A stretch of 5,244 nt of DNA from Methylocapsa sp. (GTDB lineage: Bacteria > Pseudomonadota > Alphaproteobacteria > Rhizobiales > Beijerinckiaceae): contig JAFMSB010000152.1 of assembly GCA_017353815.1 (NCBI GenBank), positions 1 to 5,244 of the forward strand. Reading direction: 5' to 3'. Under the pieces are notes generated by a model. It saw only the letters and a program-made list of their open reading frames with translations, searched no databases and was not told where the DNA came from. The position numbers and the translations under genes were made by a program. Positions 1 through 5,244 of the stretch are shown here, one piece after another (the stretch's first letter is position 1; each line of letters begins with the position of its first letter).

Positions 1-713
1 CCGGAGATCCGGTTAACCAGCCCTCTTCCGGCATTATCCGCGAGCTCCCCGGCGAAATAAGAAACCATTTCCGGGGTTGCGAGAAGGCGAAGCCGCTCGA
101 CATCCTCGGCGCCAAAAGCGGATTGCACCTCGGCAAGGCGCTGCTCAAAGGCCGCAAAATCCTGGCTCGAAGGCTCAAACTTTGCTTGGCTAAACGGCCC
201 TGCCTGTCCGCCGGGCCCCCCAAAGCCGCGGGAACCAAAGCCCCCTTGGCCAAAGCCCAAACCCGATCTGCCGAAGAGGCCCGCATCCTGAAAGGCTGGC
301 CCGTTACCCCGGACGAAGCCAATCACGAATTTGAAGAGCAGGTACAGCAAACTTAGCTGCAGGATCAGGCCCAAGAAAGAAAGGCCGCCGCCGAGGCCGC
401 CGAACAGACCATGCCCGAACAGGAGGCCAAACAATCCCGCTCCCAAAAACCCTCCGAGCAGGCCGCGGCCAAAACTGCCCGCAAACATGCCGCCCCGCGC
501 GGGGCCGCCGGATATCGCGCCGTTTTGGGTTGCGGACCGGTCGAACGGGGAAACGCGCGGAGCCGTGGGCGTAGGGCTTGGCATGCTGAAAGTGCGTGCG
601 CCCCGGCTGCCGAGCGAGAAGCCGCCGCCGGCCCGGGCAAAGGCTTCTCCCCCGGCGCCAAGCGCAAGCGCGGCAGCAAGCGCGGCAATTAATGCTCTTT
701 GGCGAAATGCCAT
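1..713 (-). CDS. Tim44-like domain protein, C-terminus cut by window edge
   Basis: Reading the minus strand from ATG 713 gives 237 open codons running off the left edge, so the gene is partial at its 3' end. Residues 1-26 form a signal peptide: basic start (MAFRQR), Ala/Leu core, likely cleavage after AFA. A Gly/Pro/Ser-rich stretch follows, then Gly-rich hydrophobic segments (about 84-110) and a strong membrane segment (about 111-134, ending LLYLLFKFVIGF). A second Gly/Phe-rich linker spans about 145-173. From residue 180 comes the beginning of a Tim44-like domain, with LAEVQSAF, EDVERLRLLATPEM and YFAGEL followed by a G-LVNR motif. This order (signal, Gly-rich, membrane segment, Tim44 fold) matches the bacterial predicted lipid-binding Tim44 family (COG4395). 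Proteobacterial members are inner-membrane associated and their role is poorly defined. ATG 722 is in frame but overlaps the ribosome binding site; ATG 713 has ideal spacing. The family call is firm; the function is not known. Confidence 0.85.
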   Translation of the reverse strand, partial: MAFRQRALIAALAAALALGAGGEAFARAGGGFSLGSRGARTFSMPSPTPTAPRVSPFDRSATQNGAISGGPARGGMFAGSFGRGLLGGFLGAGLFGLLFGHGLFGGLGGGLSFLGLILQLSLLYLLFKFVIGFVRGNGPAFQDAGLFGRSGLGFGQGGFGSRGFGGPGGQAGPFSQAKFEPSSQDFAAFEQRLAEVQSAFGAEDVERLRLLATPEMVSYFAGELADNAGRGLVNRIS

Positions 714-721
714 GGTGTTCA

Positions 722-728
722 TCCTTCC
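722..728 (-). promoter_or_regulatory. Shine-Dalgarno site of the Tim44-like gene
   Basis: The minus strand reads GGAAGGA here, followed by eight bases and then ATG at 713. This is the best ribosome binding site in the window. It decides the start, because the other in-frame ATG (722-720) would overlap the site itself. Confidence 0.7.
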
Positions 729-754
729 AAGAATCCGGACGCGGTCATCCGCCG

Positions 755-784
755 GGTATATGGGGATGCGGCGTCCAAGCGCAA
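755..784 (-). promoter_or_regulatory. Possible weak sigma-70-type promoter for the Tim44-like gene
   Basis: On the minus strand TTGCGC (784-779) and TATACC (760-755) are 18 bases apart. They match three and four of six consensus positions. Initiation would fall about 35 bases before ATG 713. The match is weak and alphaproteobacterial promoters often deviate from consensus, so this is only a candidate. It lies between the preceding gene and the Tim44-like gene, where a separate promoter would be expected. Confidence 0.2.
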
Positions 785-798
785 CGGCTATGGCAGAC

Positions 799-818
799 GG
801 AGGCGCGGCCTCCCGCGC
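799..818 (-). terminator. GC-rich hairpin(s) after the acyltransferase gene, no T-tract
   Basis: Three bases past the stop codon at 823-821, two perfect six-pair stems overlap. One pairs 803-808 with 813-818 (GCGCGG/CCGCGC, four-base loop). The other pairs 799-804 with 808-813 (GGAGGC/GCCTCC, three-base loop). They share bases, so only one can form at a time. No run of T follows on the minus strand, so this is not a canonical intrinsic terminator. It could slow polymerase or protect the mRNA end. Confidence 0.3.
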
Positions 819-820
819 AA

Positions 821-2908
821 TCAATATTTGGAACTGGCTGCGACCGCTTCCGGAGCCTTGGTTAGCTGCTCGCTTATTCCCGCAGGATCATCGAGGAAAC
901 GAAAGCGGGCCGATCTCATCGTTTTCGAACGGATGTGCTGATCGTCGATGTAATAGGGAGTGCCATCTCTATCCAGGGTTGGGCATCGCATATCATCGCA
1001 AAGGAAGTCGAGCGGATCTACAAATCTGCCGCCGATCTCGGAGGCAAGCTCCTCGAGCCGCAGTTTAACAGGTTCGGCCTTTCGCTCGAATTCGTTTCGG
1101 TCGATATATGCGACGTCTTGCGTATCGAGCCCCAGGAAGCTGCGCTTTGCCATTTCGGCGGGCACGTTCCATCTTCCCCAAGGCATGGTCCAAAGGATGA
1201 CGATTTCCGCTCCCTCCTTCTTCAGCCCAAGGAGGCGGGAGCGCAAAGTGCCGAAGGCAACATCGAGCTGACGGTAATAGGAAGATGGCTCTTTTTCGGT
1301 TTTGCAGCCCTCGGTCGTCTCGAAGCACATCCAGCGTTCCTGTGGCCTAAAGTAGGCATTCCAGCGGGAGGCCAGCAAGATGCGCTTGAAGTGGCGCGCC
1401 TTGGCAAATTGAAGCGCCTTGTCGAAGAAGCCCGAGCAGTTGTAGCGGTCATCGATCATTCGCATGCCAAGGACCGGCGGACAGCCAAGCGACGCCAAGA
1501 ATGTGAAGGAGTTTTGCGGATTGAATTTTGCGGCATCGGCAAACCGGCCGTAAATGTGCATCGCGAAAGAATCTCCGATGATGAGGACGCCGCTATCGAC
1601 TGCCGCCCCTAACCGGCAGGGCCGCAAATTCCCGGCCGCATCCGTGCCCATGCACTCACTCGGGTAGTTCCAGTCCTGGGCCGCATCAGCGTAAGCTTGC
1701 AACTTTTTTGCGATATCCGGCCGGCGGCCGGGCATGCCGCCGTTTGCTGCCAAAAGCGCAAATCCGGCGGCGATCGAAAAGGCGATTGCTCCGCGAGCCG
1801 CAGCGGGCAAAGACTCCTGCACTCTGAACTGCGCCGGGATTGCTTGTATCAACACCAGGCAAACGCCGCCAGCCGATATGATGGCTGCAAGAATAAGCAT
1901 CTCGGCCGCGATCTTCAGCGCCGTCGTGTCGACAAAGTACAAATACGCCGCCCCGGCGGTGACCGGCCAATGCCAGAGATAGATCGCGTAGGACCATCTG
2001 CCGGTCATCTGGATGAGCCGGTTTGTGAACAACGAAGCAGCGGGACGGTTGGCCGCGATGACTAGGCACGTTCCTATGCAAGGAAGCAATGCATAGCAAG
2101 AGGGCCATGCGAGAGTGGCATCAAAGGCAAATATGGCGATGCCAATCGCAAGAAATCCTGCTCCTAAAAGCAGGAAAGGATACTTCCATTGGCGATTATC
2201 GAATTGAACGGCGACTATTCCCCCCGCGAGCATTTCCCACGCTCTTTGCGGCAGAAGATAGAACGCCGATTCCGGATGATACTTTGCCGGCCAGACACAA
2301 AGGAGGAAGGAAAAAAGGGCCAAAAGCCAGAGGGCTGGAATGATCCGGCGCCTTGCCGGGTTCGCTTTGTGGAGGCAGATCAGCAAGATTGGATAGAGGA
2401 GATAGAACTGCCATTCGACCGAGAGGCTCCATGTGTGCAGGAGCCAATTGCGGATCGTGCCGGGATCGAAATAGCTCGATCCTTGCCAATATTTGAAATT
2501 CGAAACAAAGAGCAGCGCAGCGGCGGACTCTTGGCCCATTGCTTTATAGGCCATTGGCTCCAGCAAGAAATATCCGGCTGCGAGAAGGCCGGTACAGAGA
2601 CCGAGAAGCCCAGGAACAATTCGCCTCGCCCGGTCACGGTAAAATTGCCAGATGCTGAAACTGTCCTTGGCGAGCCTTCCCGCGATAATTGCCGTCATCA
2701 GATAGCCGGAAATCACAAAGAAGACATCGACCCCGGCAAACCCCCCAGGAATGAACGAGACCTTGTAATGGTAAAGGACGACGGCGCCGACCGCGAGCGC
2801 TCTTAGAGCGTTGATGTCGTGGCGGAATTTCGGGCGCTCCCTGCCCGGAAGGATGCCACCCGTTCTATCCCCGTGATCGCAATGAAGCGCGGGCGGCATG
2901 ACAGTCAT
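821..2908 (-). CDS. OafA/YrhL-type acyltransferase (AT3 membrane domain + SGNH domain), copy 2
   Basis: A 695-residue inner-membrane O-acyltransferase (COG1835 type). The AT3 domain spans about residues 27-360. It has R36-x10-H47 (the family's essential R-x10-H motif), GVDVFFVISG at 59-68, RRIVP at 95-99, WSLSVE at 160-165 and YLWHWP at 310-315. A last membrane segment (about 371-389) leads to a periplasmic SGNH domain: GDSF with nucleophile S447, GCPP at 475-478, GRWNVP at 578-583 and D655-x-x-H658. Eight cysteines after residue 415 suggest periplasmic disulfides. In characterised relatives, AT3 passes an acyl group across the membrane and SGNH transfers it to an envelope glycan; the acceptor here is unknown. 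An in-frame stop at 2926-2924 limits the start to ATG 2908 or ATG 2899. GGAG ten bases before 2908 favours that one, though the domain itself begins only at about residue 27. It follows its paralogue by 108 bases, so co-transcription is possible but unproven. Confidence 0.9.
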   Translation of the reverse strand: MTVMPPALHCDHGDRTGGILPGRERPKFRHDINALRALAVGAVVLYHYKVSFIPGGFAGVDVFFVISGYLMTAIIAGRLAKDSFSIWQFYRDRARRIVPGLLGLCTGLLAAGYFLLEPMAYKAMGQESAAALLFVSNFKYWQGSSYFDPGTIRNWLLHTWSLSVEWQFYLLYPILLICLHKANPARRRIIPALWLLALFSFLLCVWPAKYHPESAFYLLPQRAWEMLAGGIVAVQFDNRQWKYPFLLLGAGFLAIGIAIFAFDATLAWPSCYALLPCIGTCLVIAANRPAASLFTNRLIQMTGRWSYAIYLWHWPVTAGAAYLYFVDTTALKIAAEMLILAAIISAGGVCLVLIQAIPAQFRVQESLPAAARGAIAFSIAAGFALLAANGGMPGRRPDIAKKLQAYADAAQDWNYPSECMGTDAAGNLRPCRLGAAVDSGVLIIGDSFAMHIYGRFADAAKFNPQNSFTFLASLGCPPVLGMRMIDDRYNCSGFFDKALQFAKARHFKRILLASRWNAYFRPQERWMCFETTEGCKTEKEPSSYYRQLDVAFGTLRSRLLGLKKEGAEIVILWTMPWGRWNVPAEMAKRSFLGLDTQDVAYIDRNEFERKAEPVKLRLEELASEIGGRFVDPLDFLCDDMRCPTLDRDGTPYYIDDQHIRSKTMRSARFRFLDDPAGISEQLTKAPEAVAASSKY

Positions 2909-3016
2909 ATCTTGCCCGCTCCGTCATTCCCGCTGCGACCAGGGGGTTGCGCCTTGAGCGCGGAAGGTCCTTGCTTGTGCACCCCCGCCAAGGGGATTGA
3001 GCGCGCCGGGACCGGC
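2909..3016 (-). other. Gap between the two acyltransferase genes
   Basis: This 108-base gap holds no gene. Next to the upstream stop codon is a small inverted repeat, GCCGG/CCGGC (3005-3009 with 3012-3016), with too tight a loop and no T-run to be a confident terminator. The nine-base sequence TTGAGCGCG occurs twice on the plus strand (2954-2962 and 2997-3005). GGAG at 2922-2919 is the likely ribosome binding site of the downstream gene. I see no convincing promoter, so read-through from the upstream copy is the simplest reading, but the gap is large enough to hide one. Confidence 0.5.
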
Positions 3017-5032
3017 TCAAAATTTGGAAGCACCGGAGCCCGCCACTGCTGCCGTGCTTATCCGGTTTACGAGCCCGGCCGCGTCATCCATGAATTGAAA
3101 TTGCGGCGTCCGGACCACGGCCGAACGGTAATGACATTCGTCCTTGAAGTAGGGCACCCCCTCACGATCCACCGTGGGGCAGCGGTTGCCATGGCAGAGG
3201 AAATCGAGGGGATCGACAAATCTTCCGCCAATCGCCGCCGCGAGCGCCATCAGCCGGCTCTTCAACGGAAATGCATTTGCCTCGAATTTGACTCTGTCGA
3301 TGTTCTCGATTTCGCTCGTGTCCATGCCCAGGAAGCGGCGTTTTGCCAGCTCAAGCGGCACATTCCACCGGCCCGAAGGCGTTGCCCCCACAATGACAAT
3401 CTCGGCTCCGCGCTTGCGCAATGCGCGCAGCCTCGATCCCCAGGACGCGAGCGCGGCATCGAGGAGCGGATAGAAGGCTTGCGGATTTCGCTCCACGCGG
3501 CACCCAGCATTCGTTTCGAAACAGACCCACCCGCCTCCGGGATTAAAGTAACCGTACCAGTTTGATACGAATATGATGCGGGCGAAATCGTGCGCCTCGG
3601 CAAACTGCATCGCCTGTTCGACAAAGCCGTTGCAATTGAACCGGTCATTTACGGCCTGGATGCCTGTTATCGGCGGACAGCCCGGCGAAGCGAGAAAGGT
3701 AAATGAGCTGTTCAAATGATTCTTGGCGTAATCTTTGAACCGGCTGTAAAGCTGCATGGTGAAGGAGTCGCCGATGAAAAGCGTCCCGCGATCGCCGGAA
3801 GCGCCGAGCCGGCAGGGCCGCAAATTCCCTGCCTCGCCCCTGCCGGTGCATAGGGCCGGATAATCCCAGTCCGAGGCCGCTGCCTCATAAGCCCCATACT
3901 GCTGCTCGCCGTCCGGCCTCCGGTTGGGAAGTCCTTGTTTGGCTGTGACAAATCCGGCGAGCGCCAGAGTGAGCCCGAAGGCGCCGGCGCCCCAAGCCAA
4001 TCCCCGCCGTCCGCTTATGGCGCGGCTCGGTTCCGCGAGCCGCCCCGGTAGAGACAACAGAATCGCCCCTGCCGAAAGAATGATGGCAACAGTGAGGATT
4101 TCAGCTGCAATTTTGAAAGGAGTCGTCGTGACAAAACTGAGATAGACCGCTGCAACGGCAACCGGCCAATGCCACAGATAGATCGAATAGGACCAGAGCC
4201 CTATCGTTTGGACAATTTTGTTCTTGAATGCGGCGGCCTCGGCGCGGTTCGCCGCGAGAATAAGGCATGTGCCGGCTACCGGCAGCAGGCCAAAGTAATA
4301 GGGCCAAGGCATGTTCTTGTCATAGAAGGCAATGGAAATGCCGATAAGCAGGAGACCCGCCGCGACGAGGGCGGAGGAGTATCTCTTGACCCCCGAGGGT
4401 AATTGCAGAGCGATGATTCCACCCGCGAGCAACTCCCACGCCCGCGCAGGCAGCAAATAGAAGGCCGTCGCGGGCCCCGCGATCGACGACCCAACGCAGA
4501 CGACAAAGGAGACTAGCGCGATCCCCCAGACGATCGTTGCGATGCGGCGGCGGGTGCGTTCGAATCGGTAGAGACCGGCGAGAAGGAGAGGATAGGCAAG
4601 GTAAAACTGCCACTCGACCGAAAGGCTCCACGTATGCAGGAGCCATTTGGTATCGCTTTGCGGATCGAAATAGCCCGTCGCCTCCCAGAAGCGGAAATTC
4701 GAGAAGAATAAAAGGGCCGCAATCGATGTCGAGCCAAGATAATGGTAGATCGCAGGCTCGAGAACGAAGTAACCTGCGGCGAGCAGAACGAAACACATGC
4801 CAAATAGGCCAGGCACGATGCGTTTTGCCCGGTCACAGTAGAAATCCCAAATACTGAATTTGCCCTTGGCTAGCCTTCCAAGAATAATATTGGTCATGAG
4901 AAAGCCGGAGATGACGAAAAAAACGTCGACTCCGGCAAAGCCGCCTGGAACGAAGCTCACTTTGTAGTGATAAAGAACGACGGCTGTGACCGCGAGCGCC
5001 CGCAGCGCATTGACGTCGTACCGGAATTTCAT
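3017..5032 (-). CDS. OafA/YrhL-type acyltransferase (AT3 membrane domain + SGNH domain), copy 1
   Basis: A 671-residue paralogue of the neighbouring acyltransferase, counted from ATG 5032. AT3 marks: R11-x10-H22, GVDVFFVISG at 34-43, KRIVP at 70-74, WSLSVE at 135-140, YLWHWP at 285-290. The final membrane segment (about 344-363) leads to the periplasmic SGNH domain, with GDSF (S423), GCPP at 451-454, GRWNVP at 554-559 and D631-E-C-H634. The eight cysteines of the other copy recur in the SGNH region, and C633 inside the D-x-x-H block is extra. The expected role is transfer of an acyl group, commonly acetyl, to an envelope polysaccharide or peptidoglycan; the substrate is not deducible here. 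The start is chosen because the domain begins at once (MKFRYDVNALRAL) and aligns with the paralogue's KFRHDINALRAL. Its Shine-Dalgarno is weak (GAG nine bases upstream). The frame stays open to base 5244, with an ATG at 5110 and a TTG at 5221, so a longer protein is not excluded. Confidence 0.88.
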   Translation of the reverse strand: MKFRYDVNALRALAVTAVVLYHYKVSFVPGGFAGVDVFFVISGFLMTNIILGRLAKGKFSIWDFYCDRAKRIVPGLFGMCFVLLAAGYFVLEPAIYHYLGSTSIAALLFFSNFRFWEATGYFDPQSDTKWLLHTWSLSVEWQFYLAYPLLLAGLYRFERTRRRIATIVWGIALVSFVVCVGSSIAGPATAFYLLPARAWELLAGGIIALQLPSGVKRYSSALVAAGLLLIGISIAFYDKNMPWPYYFGLLPVAGTCLILAANRAEAAAFKNKIVQTIGLWSYSIYLWHWPVAVAAVYLSFVTTTPFKIAAEILTVAIILSAGAILLSLPGRLAEPSRAISGRRGLAWGAGAFGLTLALAGFVTAKQGLPNRRPDGEQQYGAYEAAASDWDYPALCTGRGEAGNLRPCRLGASGDRGTLFIGDSFTMQLYSRFKDYAKNHLNSSFTFLASPGCPPITGIQAVNDRFNCNGFVEQAMQFAEAHDFARIIFVSNWYGYFNPGGGWVCFETNAGCRVERNPQAFYPLLDAALASWGSRLRALRKRGAEIVIVGATPSGRWNVPLELAKRRFLGMDTSEIENIDRVKFEANAFPLKSRLMALAAAIGGRFVDPLDFLCHGNRCPTVDREGVPYFKDECHYRSAVVRTPQFQFMDDAAGLVNRISTAAVAGSGASKF

Positions 5033-5071
5033 TGGCCCCCGCTCGAAATTTGCTTTGCCCGGTTGCGCCAG

Positions 5072-5089
5072 GCTCAATTGCCTCAATTG
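5072..5089. repeat. Tandem nine-base repeat with two CAATTG cores
   Basis: GCTCAATTG at 5072-5080 is followed directly by CCTCAATTG at 5081-5089, differing at one base. Each contains the palindrome CAATTG, with centres nine bases apart. It sits 40-57 bases before the preferred start of acyltransferase copy 1, where an operator would be plausible. No regulator is recognised and chance is possible. Confidence 0.3.
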
Positions 5090-5143
5090 GCCTCGGCAAG
5101 CGTCGGCCATTTCGTTTGCTGCCCGTTGCGGCGGACTAATTCC

Positions 5144-5160
5144 GGCAGCTGCCACGGCAG
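5144..5160. repeat. Palindrome GGCAGCTGCC plus a third half-site
   Basis: Bases 5144-5153 are a perfect ten-base palindrome. A further GGCAG at 5156-5160 pairs with the CTGCC at 5149-5153 across two bases, so three half-sites lie in 17 bases. It is about 112 bases before the preferred start at 5032. It could bind a dimeric regulator, but no family match can be claimed. Confidence 0.25.
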
Positions 5161-5244
5161 GATCCGAGCAGGCGCGGCTGGCAAACTCGAGGAAACCAAG
5201 CAAATGGCTCAAACTGGGCAAAATGAGGGCGTCATCCTCACCTG

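Larger units (their letters stand above)
5033..5244 (-). other. Leader upstream of acyltransferase copy 1, no confident gene
   Basis: These 212 bases probably hold the control region of the acyltransferase pair. On the minus strand the acyltransferase frame is open throughout, but the predicted residues show no membrane segment or domain I recognise, and third-position GC looks weaker than in the gene body. I found no clear -35/-10 pair. Repeats are listed separately. A plus-strand ATG at 5223 could open a divergent gene, but only seven codons are visible. Confidence 0.4.

Noticed and set aside
365..688. Minus-strand 107-codon frame inside the Tim44-like gene
   Set aside because: It is an out-of-frame reading of the Gly/Ala-rich coding region, with no family resemblance and no separate ribosome binding site.
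331..1068. Plus-strand open frame of 245 codons, Pro/Arg-rich
   Set aside because: Its Pro/Arg-rich composition is the reverse complement of the Gly-rich part of the Tim44-like gene, which has a signal peptide, ribosome binding site and family motifs on the other strand.
935..1612. Plus-strand open frame of 225 codons
   Set aside because: It lies wholly opposite the SGNH domain of copy 2. No domain is recognisable, and a similar antisense frame opposite the equivalent part of copy 1 points to shared shadowing, not to a gene.
1..3075. Near-identical 17-base match between the left edge (7-23) and the 3' end of copy 1 (about 3059-3075), giving GLVNRIS in both proteins
   Set aside because: The proteins are unrelated and the match is short, with two mismatches. 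It is best taken as coincidence and not as a repeat or recombination junction.
2819..3565. Plus-strand open frame of 248 codons spanning the gap between the acyltransferases
   Set aside because: Most of it is antisense to the SGNH end of copy 1, which has strong family motifs. The product is rich in Arg, Pro and Ala with no recognisable domain, as expected for the reverse of a GC-rich gene.
5223..5244. Plus-strand ATG at 5223 as the start of a divergent gene
   Set aside because: Only seven codons fit in the window and no good ribosome binding site precedes it, so it cannot be supported.

Overview
This window looks like a stretch of a moderately GC-rich alphaproteobacterial chromosome. The best lineage clue is the cut gene at the left edge, a secreted or membrane-anchored, glycine-rich Tim44-family protein of a kind common in Hyphomicrobiales and relatives. 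A Beijerinckiaceae- or Methylocystaceae-like host is a guess. All three recognisable genes lie on the minus strand, so the order of reading is from right to left.

Layout in transcription order: bases 5244-5033 are a leader without a confident gene. It contains short repeats and palindromes, and an open frame runs in phase into the next gene. Bases 5032-3017 encode a 671-residue membrane acyltransferase: an acyltransferase-3 (AT3) membrane domain followed by a periplasmic SGNH domain, as in OafA/YrhL. After a gap of 108 bases, bases 2908-821 encode a 695-residue paralogue of the same architecture. After a further 107 bases with a GC-rich hairpin, a promoter-like stretch and a good ribosome binding site, bases 713-1 encode the first 237 residues of the Tim44-like protein. 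Its C-terminus lies beyond the window.

The two acyltransferases are a tandem duplication. By hand count the first 150 aligned residues (N-terminal part of the AT3 domain) are 74% identical, while the SGNH domains are about 54% identical over 239 positions. Both keep the AT3 R-x10-H motif, a GDS nucleophile block, a D-x-x-H block and eight matching cysteines in the periplasmic part. Family knowledge suggests they move acyl groups (usually acetyl) across the inner membrane onto a cell-envelope glycan. No glycosyltransferase or polymer gene is visible here, so the acceptor cannot be named. The Tim44-like gene has its own ribosome binding site and probably its own transcription start; no functional link to the acyltransferases is evident.

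I see no RNA gene, insertion sequence, CRISPR array or clearly novel system. The points worth a second look are the tandem duplication with uneven divergence, the atypical SGNH motifs shared by both copies, the uncertain N-terminus of the right-hand gene, and small repeat or hairpin elements between genes.
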